Positions 18,354 through 26,862 of a stretch of DNA of 59,319 bases are shown piece by piece. Source of the DNA: Clostridia bacterium (GTDB lineage: Bacteria; Bacillota; Clostridia; Oscillospirales; Acutalibacteraceae); the NCBI GenBank assembly GCA_900768075.1, contig CAAGBN010000069.1, positions 1 to 59,319 of the forward strand, written 5' to 3'. The position numbers and the translations under genes were made by a program. Under the pieces are notes generated by a model. The model had not been told where the DNA came from, did not search any database, and saw only the letters and a list, made by a program, of their open reading frames with translations. Every line of letters starts with the position of its first letter. The stretch's first letter is position 1.

Positions 18354-18960
18354 TTACGATGGAGTTTTACTTGTTGTATCAGCTCCGTCAGGCTGCGGCA
18401 AGGACACAATTATAGCTGAAGTTTTAAAAAAGATAGATGATGCTTTTGTTTCTGTGTCTATGACGACACGTCCTATGCGACCCGGTGAGGCTGAAGGAGT
18501 CAACTATTATTTTGTATCTCAGACTGAGTTTGAAGAAAAAATTGACCAGGGTGAGATGCTCGAGTATGCAAGATACGGCAGCAATTATTACGGTACCCCT
18601 GCCGGGCCCGTCAGAGAGCTGCTTAAAAAAGGCAAAACCGTTATACTTATAATCGAAGTGCAGGGTGCAGGTAATGTTAAGAGAATGTTCCCTGAGGCTT
18701 GTAATGTGTTTATCATACCTCCGTCATTTGAAGTTCTTGAAAAACGTCTTCGCGGCAGAGGTACCGATGACAATGAATCTATAATTAAACGTCTTGATAT
18801 TGCTAAGGGTGAGCTTGCAAGAGCTGAAGAATTTGACTACATTGTTGAAAACGATGTGCTTGAAGAAGCTGTTGAAGACATCATCACAATTATCAAAGCG
18901 GAAAAATTAAAAGTAAATAAAATGAAAAATAAATTAAGTGAGGTAATTAACAATGCTTAA
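18346..18960 (+). CDS. gmk: guanylate kinase
   Basis: 204 residues; phosphorylates GMP to GDP with ATP. P-loop APSGCGKDT near residue 12, GMP-binding SMTTRPMRPGE and YGTPAGPV, and the lid region RLRGRGTDDNESI are all visible. ATG 18346 is preferred to in-frame ATG 18316 because AGGAGG (18331-18336) lies at correct spacing and the protein then starts just before the P-loop strand. It overlaps remA upstream and rpoZ downstream (8 bases each). Confidence 0.95.
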   Translation: MNNYDGVLLVVSAPSGCGKDTIIAEVLKKIDDAFVSVSMTTRPMRPGEAEGVNYYFVSQTEFEEKIDQGEMLEYARYGSNYYGTPAGPVRELLKKGKTVILIIEVQGAGNVKRMFPEACNVFIIPPSFEVLEKRLRGRGTDDNESIIKRLDIAKGELARAEEFDYIVENDVLEEAVEDIITIIKAEKLKVNKMKNKLSEVINNA

Positions 18961-19162
18961 TCCAGATTTAAGAGAACTTCTCAAAAACAATACCAGCAGA
19001 TATTCACTCGTTATTGCAGTTGCAAAGAGAGCAAGAACAATCGCTGAAGATCCCATTCTCAACGAAAAATGCGGCACCGAAAAGCAGGTTTCATATGCTT
19101 TAGAAGAATTCCTCGACGGTAAGCTTGAAATATGCGAACCTGAAGAAATCAGAAATATATAA
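18953..19162 (+). CDS. rpoZ: RNA polymerase omega subunit
   Basis: 69 residues; a small RNA polymerase assembly subunit. It has the typical YSLVIAVAKRARTIAED helix and a following V-x-x-ALEEF helix. It follows gmk with an 8-base overlap, as in most Firmicutes. In B. subtilis coaBC lies between rpoZ and priA; here priA follows after 18 bases. Confidence 0.92.
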   Translation: MLNPDLRELLKNNTSRYSLVIAVAKRARTIAEDPILNEKCGTEKQVSYALEEFLDGKLEICEPEEIRNI

Positions 19163-19180
19163 GTAAGGAAGTGAAATGAT

Positions 19181-21631
19181 ATGGAACAATCCGTTGCTTT
19201 AGTTGCGGTAGAAAATGTTGCATATCATTTTGACATTTTTTACAGCTATAAAATACCTACAAATCTCAAAGATAAAGCAGCAGTTGGTATGCGAGTGCTT
19301 GTTCCCTTCGGAAGAAGCAAGACAGCCAAAAGACAAGGTGTTATCTTTGGATTTTCATCAGAGCAAGATGGTATAAGATATAAGGAAATCATCAGTGTTC
19401 TCGATGATAAGCCTTTCTTCACTGATGAAAACCTGAAAATTGCTGAGTTTCTCAAAGACAGAACCTTCTGCACCTATTTTGAGGGCATTAAGGTTCAGTT
19501 TCCTGCAGGTTATGCCTTTAAAACTGATGTAAAATATCTTGCAGTTGCTACAAAATCTGCTGAAAATCTCAACGCAAATGAAAAGCAGGTGTATGATTAT
19601 ATGCTTACACTTGATGATTTTGCAGAAAAAATGCAGATTTATAATGCTTTAGGCTTCAATAAGGATTGCGATATCATTGATAAGCTTGTGGGCAAAGAGT
19701 TAGTTATAAAAAGATACTCTGCCGAAAAAACTATGGATGATGCTTCTGTGAAAACAGCAAGCGCAGTTCTTACAAGAGACGAATCAGCAGATGTGAAGCT
19801 TACCGAAAAGCAAGAGAATGTAATGAAGCTTTTGTGGGATATGGGTCAGCTCAGCATAAAGGAAATCTGCTATTTTACCGGTGTTACATCAGCTGTAATT
19901 AATACACTTGAAAAGAAAAACTATCTGAAAATCGAGGATGTAACCGTTTATCGTACTCCCGAGACTCAGTTGGTTGATAAAAATGCAAAAAAAGAGATCA
20001 GACTTACTTCTCAGCAGAAAAAAGCATATGACAATCTTTTAGCCAGGTATAATAACGGTGGGGGAGTTTCTCTGCTTTATGGCATAACAGGAAGCGGTAA
20101 AACATCCGTATTCCTCTCGCTGATTGACAGCGTGATTGCTGACGGCAGACAGGTTATTGTAATGGTGCCTGAGATTTCCCTTACACCTCAGATGATGGCT
20201 ATTTTCAAAGGCCGTTACGGCAGTGATATTGCAATTTTTCACAGTGCATTGTCAGCAGGTGAGCGAAGAGATGAATACAAACGTGTAAAAGACGGCAAGG
20301 TTAAAATTGTTGTCGGTACTCGCTCGGCTGTTTTTGCACCGCTTGACAATATCGGTCTGATTGTTATCGATGAAGAGCAGGAGCATACCTATAAGTCTGA
20401 ATCTTCGCCTAAATATCATACCAAAGATGTGGCAAGATACAGAGCGGCCAATCATAAAGCTCTTGTACTTTTGTCATCTGCTACACCGTCGCTGGAAAGC
20501 TATGCGGCAGCTAAAAGAGGCAAATATGACCTTGAGGTGCTCACCGAAAGATACGGTGAAGCTATATTGCCTGATGTAAGTGTTATTGATATGAAAGCTG
20601 AAAGACAGGCAGGTAACAAATATAATCTCAGCTCAGAGCTGCTTGAAAGACTCGAGAAAAATCTGCAGGACAAAAAGCAGTCTATACTTCTTATTAACCG
20701 ACGCGGTTATAATACCTTTGTGGCTTGTGACAGCTGCGGCAGTGTAGTAACCTGTCCGTCCTGTAGCATCTCAATGACTTATCATAGCGCAAACAACCGT
20801 CTGATGTGCCATTATTGCGGTTATTCGGTGCCATTTACCAAGGTTTGTCCCGAATGCGGTAAAGAAGATGTCAGATATGCAGGCTACGGTACACAGCGAA
20901 TTGAGAAAGAATTAGAAGAATTATTGCCTGAAGCTAAGGTTCTCAGAATGGATACGGATTCAACTTCAAGCCGATATTCATTTGAAAAGAATATCATTGA
21001 TTTTGGCGAAGGTAAATATGATATTATGCTTGGCACTCAGATGGTTGCCAAGGGACTTAATTTTGAAAATGTAACCCTTGTCGGTGTTATCAACGCTGAC
21101 CAACAGCTCAATAATGACGATTTTAAAAGTCAGGAGCGTACTTTTGATCTGCTTACTCAGGTTGTTGGCAGAAGCGGCAGAGGTAAAAACAAGGGCACAG
21201 CTGTAATTCAGACACTTACACCCGAAAATCACGTTATAAGACAAGCTCAGAATCAGGATTATGACAGCTTCTATGACAATGAAATTATCATAAGAAAAGC
21301 TATGGTATATCCGCCTTATTGCGATATGTGCTCTGTTTGCTTTGTCAGCGAAAATGAAATCAAGGCACTCAATGCATCACGTGATTTTCTCTCAGCTCTG
21401 AGAATTGCAACAGCTGAAAAATACAGTGATGTAAAAATAATTGTCCTCGGACCAATGCCTCCGAGACTTTCAAAATTAAACAACAAATTCAGATACAGAA
21501 TTATTATCAAATGTAAAAACAATAAACGTTTCAGAACTATGCTCAGCGAGTTATTGATCAGCTTCGGTAAAGACAAAAAGTACAGCGATGTTACTGTAAG
21601 TCCTGATATTAACCCTGAAAATCTCATTTAA
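19181..21631 (+). CDS. priA: primosomal replication helicase PriA
   Basis: 816 residues; restarts stalled replication forks. The N-terminal DNA-binding domain is followed by the helicase core with Walker A (GITGSGKTS, about residue 300), Walker B box DEEQEHTYK (most PriA have DEEHE), motif III LSSATPS, and motifs V-VI ending in QVVGRSGRGKNKG. The zinc-binding cysteine array lies between: CDSCG, CPSC, CHYCG and CPECG, four CxxC pairs as expected. The gene follows rpoZ and precedes def-fmt, the standard order minus coaBC. Confidence 0.95.
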   Translation: MEQSVALVAVENVAYHFDIFYSYKIPTNLKDKAAVGMRVLVPFGRSKTAKRQGVIFGFSSEQDGIRYKEIISVLDDKPFFTDENLKIAEFLKDRTFCTYFEGIKVQFPAGYAFKTDVKYLAVATKSAENLNANEKQVYDYMLTLDDFAEKMQIYNALGFNKDCDIIDKLVGKELVIKRYSAEKTMDDASVKTASAVLTRDESADVKLTEKQENVMKLLWDMGQLSIKEICYFTGVTSAVINTLEKKNYLKIEDVTVYRTPETQLVDKNAKKEIRLTSQQKKAYDNLLARYNNGGGVSLLYGITGSGKTSVFLSLIDSVIADGRQVIVMVPEISLTPQMMAIFKGRYGSDIAIFHSALSAGERRDEYKRVKDGKVKIVVGTRSAVFAPLDNIGLIVIDEEQEHTYKSESSPKYHTKDVARYRAANHKALVLLSSATPSLESYAAAKRGKYDLEVLTERYGEAILPDVSVIDMKAERQAGNKYNLSSELLERLEKNLQDKKQSILLINRRGYNTFVACDSCGSVVTCPSCSISMTYHSANNRLMCHYCGYSVPFTKVCPECGKEDVRYAGYGTQRIEKELEELLPEAKVLRMDTDSTSSRYSFEKNIIDFGEGKYDIMLGTQMVAKGLNFENVTLVGVINADQQLNNDDFKSQERTFDLLTQVVGRSGRGKNKGTAVIQTLTPENHVIRQAQNQDYDSFYDNEIIIRKAMVYPPYCDMCSVCFVSENEIKALNASRDFLSALRIATAEKYSDVKIIVLGPMPPRLSKLNNKFRYRIIIKCKNNKRFRTMLSELLISFGKDKKYSDVTVSPDINPENLI

Positions 21632-21643
21632 CGGAGGAAAACT

Positions 21644-22120
21644 ATGGCAATCAGAAAAATTGTGACCTTAGGCGACGATGTGCTCAGAAAAACAAGCAGA
21701 CCTGTTGTTAAGTTCGATGAAAAGCTCTGGCAGCTTCTTGATGATATGAAAGATACAATGAATAAAGCTGAGGGTGTCGGTCTTGCAGCTGTGCAGGTCG
21801 GTGTACTCAGACGAGTTGTTGTTATTGATGTCGGCGACGGACTTATGGAGCTAATTAATCCTGAAATTATTGAGGTATCAGGTGAGCAGGAGGGACAGGA
21901 AGGCTGTCTCTCATTACCGGGCAGATTCGGCATTGTAAAAAGACCGAACTATGTTAAGCTCAGAGCTCAGAACAGAAAGGGACAGTGGCGTCTTTACGAG
22001 GGTACAGAACTCAAAGCGAGATCTTTCTGCCACGAGCTTGAGCATCTTGACGGCAAATTATATATTGATGTAGAGACTAAAGAACTCACCGCTGAGGAAA
22101 TTTTAGCCGACAGAAACTGA
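21644..22120 (+). CDS. def: peptide deformylase
   Basis: 158 residues; removes formyl groups from nascent protein N termini. Motif 1 is G44-VGLAAVQVG (usually GLAAPQ; Val replaces Pro), motif 2 QEGCLS with metal ligand C88, and motif 3 H130-E131-x-x-H134. Lies between priA and fmt as in B. subtilis; RBS GGAGGAAAA. Confidence 0.95.
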   Translation: MAIRKIVTLGDDVLRKTSRPVVKFDEKLWQLLDDMKDTMNKAEGVGLAAVQVGVLRRVVVIDVGDGLMELINPEIIEVSGEQEGQEGCLSLPGRFGIVKRPNYVKLRAQNRKGQWRLYEGTELKARSFCHELEHLDGKLYIDVETKELTAEEILADRN

Positions 22121-22135
22121 AAGGATGATTGAATT

Positions 22136-23068
22136 ATGAGAATAGCATTTATGGGAACTCCCGATTTTTCAGTTGACTGTCTCAAGGCTCTTGTAAATTC
22201 AGAGCACGAGGTTGTCGGTGTATTTTGTCAGCCCGATAAACCTGTAGGCAGAAAACAAGAGCTTACGCCTCCTGACGTAAAGGTTGAAGCTCTTAAGCAC
22301 GACCTGAAAATTTTTCAGCCCGTTTCTCTTAAAAACGGAAAAGGTGTTGAGATTCTTGAAGAAATCAAGCCTGATTTAGTTGTGGTTGTGGCTTACGGTA
22401 AGCTTTTACCTCATGACTTTCTTGTTTATCCTAAATATGGCTGTATCAATATTCACGCTTCAATACTTCCTAAATACAGAGGCGCTTCACCTATTCATTT
22501 TGCTGTTCTTAATGGTGACGAAGAAACCGGCGTTACTGCTATGCAGATGGATGACGGCCTTGATACAGGTGATATTTTACATATAAAGAAGTGTCCTATT
22601 GGTATCAATGACACTACCGAAAGAATGTATGAGGTTATGGCACCTCTTGGCGCAGAAACTCTTATGGAAACTATCGAAATGCTTGAAAAGGGTGAGCTTA
22701 AGCCTATAAAGCAGGATGATGCTCTTTCAAGCAAGGTTGGTCTTCTTACAAGAGATATGAGTGCGATTGACTGGACTAAATCTGCTTTTGAAATTCATAA
22801 TAAAATCCGCGGCCTTTATTCATGGCCCGGTGCTTCAACCACTCTTAATGGTAAAACCTTAAAAATCCACTCTGCGGTTTTATCAGATAAAACTGCAAAC
22901 AATAAAATCGGTGAAGTAGTTGAATCAAGCGGTAAGCTTATTGTCGCTTGCGGAGACGGAAAATGCATCGAACTTAAAACAGTACAGCTTGAAGGTAAGA
23001 AGCGTATGGATGTATCAGCTTTCCTTAATGGTTACAGTGTTGAAAAGGGTACTGTTTTAGGTCAGTGA
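22136..23068 (+). CDS. fmt: methionyl-tRNA formyltransferase
   Basis: 310 residues; formylates Met-tRNA(fMet), working with peptide deformylase encoded just upstream. The N-terminal formyltransferase domain carries HASILPKYRGASPI with the catalytic Asn-His-Asp set (N in CINIHAS, D in DDGLDTGDI), and the C-terminal tRNA-binding OB-like domain spans about residues 205-310. RBS GAAAGGAT. Confidence 0.95.
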   Translation: MRIAFMGTPDFSVDCLKALVNSEHEVVGVFCQPDKPVGRKQELTPPDVKVEALKHDLKIFQPVSLKNGKGVEILEEIKPDLVVVVAYGKLLPHDFLVYPKYGCINIHASILPKYRGASPIHFAVLNGDEETGVTAMQMDDGLDTGDILHIKKCPIGINDTTERMYEVMAPLGAETLMETIEMLEKGELKPIKQDDALSSKVGLLTRDMSAIDWTKSAFEIHNKIRGLYSWPGASTTLNGKTLKIHSAVLSDKTANNKIGEVVESSGKLIVACGDGKCIELKTVQLEGKKRMDVSAFLNGYSVEKGTVLGQ

Positions 23069-23081
23069 AAGAAGGATTATT

Positions 23082-23765
23082 ATGTTATGGTATGATTATT
23101 ATTACCTGATTTTAGTTGTACCTGCTTTGATAATTGCAGGTATTGCTCAGATTAATGTAAAAAAGACTTATGCAAATACGGCAAAAATCTTCAATAAAAA
23201 GAAGATTTCAGGTGCTGAAGCTGCAGCAAGAGTATTAGCTCATTACGGCATTAACAATGTCACAATCGAACTCGGTCACGGCAAGCTTTCTGACCACTAT
23301 GACCCCAGAAGTAATGTCATCAGACTTTCACCTGAGGTCTATGCCGGTACTTCTATTGCTGCTGTAGGTATTGCTTGTCACGAAGCAGGACATGCTGCTC
23401 AGCACGCTCAGAATTATATTCCCATCAAAGTCAGAAATGCTATTTTACCTGTAGCTAACATAGGTTCAGGCATTGGCTTTTATCTTGCAATTTTCGGTTA
23501 TTTCCTCGGTTACGGTCTACTAATTGATATCGGTATCATCTTATTTGCAAGTGTTACTGTTTTTCAGCTTGTAACCTTACCGATAGAATTCAATGCAAGC
23601 CACAGAGCTATAGCAGTTATAGGCGAAACTCAGATGCTGTATGAAGATGAAATACCGCAGGCAAAGAAGGTGCTTTCTGCTGCTGCGATGACTTATGTCG
23701 CATCACTTCTTGTGTCTGTGATGTCACTTCTCAGATTAATTTTAAGAACAAGAAACAGACGGTAA
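23082..23765 (+). CDS. YugP-type membrane zinc metallopeptidase
   Basis: 227 residues. Hydrophobic segments lie near residues 8-24, 120-165 and 205-220. The zinc motif is H100-E101-A-G-H104 (IACHEAGHAAQHAQ), followed by the family's PVAN-IGS block. Matches the neutral zinc metallopeptidase family of B. subtilis YugP; substrate unknown. In Clostridia it is often found between fmt and rsmB, as here. Confidence 0.88.
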   Translation: MLWYDYYYLILVVPALIIAGIAQINVKKTYANTAKIFNKKKISGAEAAARVLAHYGINNVTIELGHGKLSDHYDPRSNVIRLSPEVYAGTSIAAVGIACHEAGHAAQHAQNYIPIKVRNAILPVANIGSGIGFYLAIFGYFLGYGLLIDIGIILFASVTVFQLVTLPIEFNASHRAIAVIGETQMLYEDEIPQAKKVLSAAAMTYVASLLVSVMSLLRLILRTRNRR

Positions 23766-23770
23766 ATATT

Positions 23771-25078
23771 ATGTCAAATCCAAGACAAATTGCCTTTGAG
23801 GCACTTATGAAAACGGTCAGAGACGGCGGATATTCCAATCTTACTCTCGATGCTGTGCTTTCCAAATCAGACCTTGACACAAGAGATAAATCTTTTGTGT
23901 CTAATCTGTTTTACGGCGTAATTGAAAGACAGCTGACTATTGACTATCAGTTGGCGCTTTATCTTTCCAAGCCTCTGAAAAAGTTAAAGCCTGAAGTGCT
24001 GACTATACTTCGTATCGGCGCATATCAGATTCTGTTTATGGATAAGGTACCCGACAGTGCCTCTGTCAATGAGAGCATCAAGCTTTCCAAGAAAAACGGT
24101 GCTTCATATGCTTCAGGTCTTATCAATGCGGTGCTTCGTAAAGTTTCATCAAAGGGTGTTATTTTACCTGATGAAGAAAATCGAGATGAATATATCAGTG
24201 TAAAATATTCCTGTCCATTATGGCTTGTTAAAAAGTGGATAAAGGAATACGGCTTTGAGGACACTGCCGAATTTTTGAAGGCTTCTCTTGGCAGTCCCGA
24301 TACATTTATCAGAGTCAATAACACTAAGGTTTCAGAAGACGAACTTATAAATATTCTCTCTGATGAAGGTGTTGTATGCGAAAAGACATACAATAACAAC
24401 ACACTTAAAATAAATTTGCTGGGCAAAGATATAGAAAGGCTCAATTCGTTCAAAAAAGGCTTATATCACGTGCAGGATTTAGCATCACAGCTTTGTGCCA
24501 AGGCTCTTGCAGCAAAGGAAAATGATGTTGTATTTGATCTTTGTTCAGCACCGGGCGGCAAGGCTTATACCGTCGCTGAGACAATGAATAATAAAGGCAG
24601 AGTTCTTTGCTTTGATATATACGAAAACCGAGTTAATCTTATTGTGAAGGGTGCTCAGCGTCTCGGTCTTTCTTCAATTGAGGGCAGAGTAGGAGATGCA
24701 AGCGTTTTCAACTCAGAGCTCGGTCTTGCTGATAAGGTTTTATGCGATGTGCCTTGCTCAGGTCTCGGCATAATAAGAAGAAAGCCCGAAATCAAGTATA
24801 AAAGTGAAGAAGAGCTTGCAGACTTGCCTAATATACAGTATGCTATAGTTGATAATGCTTCAAAATACGTCAAAAAGGGCGGCAGGCTTGTCTATTCGAC
24901 ATGCACCCTTTCAAAAGCAGAAAATGAGGATATAGTGGCAAAATTCCTTGAAAATCACAGTGGCTTCAAGGCTGTACCTGTCTTTTCAGGAAGCGACAGT
25001 GATACCCATATAACTTTAATGCCTCATAAAAACCAAAGTGACGGATTTTTCATAGCTTGTTTCGAAAGAGTTGATTAA
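23771..25078 (+). CDS. rsmB: 16S rRNA m5C967 methyltransferase RsmB
   Basis: 435 residues. The N-terminal NusB-like domain (about 1-140) is followed by the methyltransferase domain with SAM motif DLCSAPGGKAY and the two cysteines of RNA m5C enzymes: CDVPCSGLG and YSTCTLSKAENED. The RBS is weak (start is 5 bases after the previous stop), which suggests coupling to the peptidase gene. The stop is 1 base before the rlmN ATG. Confidence 0.94.
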   Translation: MSNPRQIAFEALMKTVRDGGYSNLTLDAVLSKSDLDTRDKSFVSNLFYGVIERQLTIDYQLALYLSKPLKKLKPEVLTILRIGAYQILFMDKVPDSASVNESIKLSKKNGASYASGLINAVLRKVSSKGVILPDEENRDEYISVKYSCPLWLVKKWIKEYGFEDTAEFLKASLGSPDTFIRVNNTKVSEDELINILSDEGVVCEKTYNNNTLKINLLGKDIERLNSFKKGLYHVQDLASQLCAKALAAKENDVVFDLCSAPGGKAYTVAETMNNKGRVLCFDIYENRVNLIVKGAQRLGLSSIEGRVGDASVFNSELGLADKVLCDVPCSGLGIIRRKPEIKYKSEEELADLPNIQYAIVDNASKYVKKGGRLVYSTCTLSKAENEDIVAKFLENHSGFKAVPVFSGSDSDTHITLMPHKNQSDGFFIACFERVD

Positions 25079-25079
25079 A

Positions 25080-26108
25080 ATGAACGATATTAAATCTATG
25101 ACCCTTGATGAATTAAAGACTGAAATCACCGATATGGGTGAAAAGTCTTTCAAGGCAGGTCAGATATATTCCTGGCTTCATAAGCATGGAGTTGAATCCT
25201 TTGATGAGATGACAAACATTTCAAAGGATTTAAGGGGTAATTTACAAAAAAAGTATGATATTTACAATTGTACTATTGAAAAAAAGTTAGTTTCGGTGTA
25301 TGATAGTACAGTTAAATATCTTTTCAGACTTAATGACGGTGAACTCATTGAATCGGTTGTCATGAAATATAAATATGGCTATACGATTTGTGTTTCATCT
25401 CAGGTCGGTTGCAAGATGGGCTGTAAGTTCTGTGCTTCGGGCATAGCGGGCTTTGTCAGAAATCTTACTGCATCGGAAATTCTTTCTCAGGTTTATACCG
25501 CACAGCGTGATTTAAACATCAGAATTTCTCATATAGTAATGATGGGCGTTGGTGAGCCTCTCGATAATTTTGACAATGTTATGAGATTTTTAAGTCTTGT
25601 CACTGATGAAAACGGACTTAATATTTCAATGAGAAACATCTCACTTTCCACCTGCGGTGTAGTCAGCGGAATTTATAAGCTTATTGATAAGAAGCTACAG
25701 TTAACACTTTCTGTTTCTCTTCACGCTCCCAATGACGAAATTAGAAGCAATACAATGCCTGTCAATGACAGATGGAATATCGATGAGCTTCTGAAAGCCT
25801 GCAAGGATTACACAAAAGCTACAAACAGACGAATTTCTTTCGAATACGCCATGATAAGCGGTGTTAACGATTCAGACGAATGCGCAAGACAGCTCGGTAA
25901 AAGACTCAAGGGTATGCTTTGCCACGTGAATCTTATTCCCGTCAACAGTGTAAAAGAAAGAGACTATAAAAAAAGCAGTGATAACAGAATTGCCGATTTT
26001 ATAAAAACATTGGAAAAATTCGGCATTAACGTAACTGTCAGAAGAACTCTCGGCAGTGATATAAACGCCTCATGCGGTCAGCTAAGACGAGGTGAAGGAC
26101 CAAAGTAA
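25080..26108 (+). CDS. rlmN: 23S rRNA/tRNA adenine-C2 methyltransferase RlmN
   Basis: 342 residues from ATG 25080, preferred over in-frame TTG 25071. Radical-SAM enzyme methylating A2503 of 23S rRNA. The [4Fe-4S] cysteines are C111-x3-C115-x2-C118 (CKMGCKFCASG), and the catalytic methyl-carrying cysteine is near the C terminus (INASCGQLRR). It follows rsmB and precedes prpC-prkC-rsgA, the conserved order. Confidence 0.95.
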   Translation: MNDIKSMTLDELKTEITDMGEKSFKAGQIYSWLHKHGVESFDEMTNISKDLRGNLQKKYDIYNCTIEKKLVSVYDSTVKYLFRLNDGELIESVVMKYKYGYTICVSSQVGCKMGCKFCASGIAGFVRNLTASEILSQVYTAQRDLNIRISHIVMMGVGEPLDNFDNVMRFLSLVTDENGLNISMRNISLSTCGVVSGIYKLIDKKLQLTLSVSLHAPNDEIRSNTMPVNDRWNIDELLKACKDYTKATNRRISFEYAMISGVNDSDECARQLGKRLKGMLCHVNLIPVNSVKERDYKKSSDNRIADFIKTLEKFGINVTVRRTLGSDINASCGQLRRGEGPK

Positions 26109-26122
26109 CAAGGAGTGGTTGT

Positions 26123-26851
26123 ATGTTAATTAAAGGTAACAGCGATATAGGTAAAGTGCGTACGGCCAATGAAGACGGATTCGATTTCGGTACATTTGAT
26201 GACGGCACAGCCTGGGCTATCGTCTGCGACGGTATGGGCGGTGCAAGAGGCGGTAATATCGCAAGCTCAATGGTTATTGAAATGATTTCCGACAAAATCA
26301 GAAAATGCTATAACAAGCTTATGCCTGTGTATTCTTTTGAGAATATTTTTCTTTCAACAATTACAACTGCAAATGTTATTGTCAATGACAGGAGCTACAC
26401 TGATGATGAGCTTCGCGGTATGGGTACAACAATTGTTGCAACTATTGTAAAGGATGATCAGGTTTGTATTGCACACGTTGGTGACAGCCGTATTTATAAA
26501 ATTAACTCTGAAAGCATAACTCAGTTAACAAAGGACCATTCACTTGCCCAGGAAATGCTTGACAGCGGTCAGATTACCCAGGAAGAATTCGCAAATTATC
26601 CCAAGAAAAACATCATCACCAGAGCTTTGGGTATAGATGAGAAAATCGATATAGATTTCGATTTTGCAGAAATCGAAGAAGGAGATACGCTTCTTCTTTG
26701 CACTGACGGTCTTACGGGACTTCTCAGTGATGAGGAAATTTTAGAAATATTTAACAAGACAGATTTTGAGCTGCTTTGCGATGAATACATAAAAGCGGCA
26801 AACGATAAAGGCGGTTTCGATAATGTTACCGTCGTGGTAATGAAAGGATAA
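26123..26851 (+). CDS. prpC: PP2C-type protein Ser/Thr phosphatase
   Basis: 242 residues; Mn/Mg-dependent phosphatase that reverses the partner kinase encoded 11 bases downstream. Metal-binding motifs are visible: NEDGFDF near the start, VCDGMGGARGG, AHVGDSRIYKI, CTDGLTG and GGFDNVTVVV at the end. RBS AAGGAG. Identical neighbours in B. subtilis (prpC-prkC-rsgA). Confidence 0.95.
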   Translation: MLIKGNSDIGKVRTANEDGFDFGTFDDGTAWAIVCDGMGGARGGNIASSMVIEMISDKIRKCYNKLMPVYSFENIFLSTITTANVIVNDRSYTDDELRGMGTTIVATIVKDDQVCIAHVGDSRIYKINSESITQLTKDHSLAQEMLDSGQITQEEFANYPKKNIITRALGIDEKIDIDFDFAEIEEGDTLLLCTDGLTGLLSDEEILEIFNKTDFELLCDEYIKAANDKGGFDNVTVVVMKG

Positions 26852-26862
26852 GGTGACGGAAA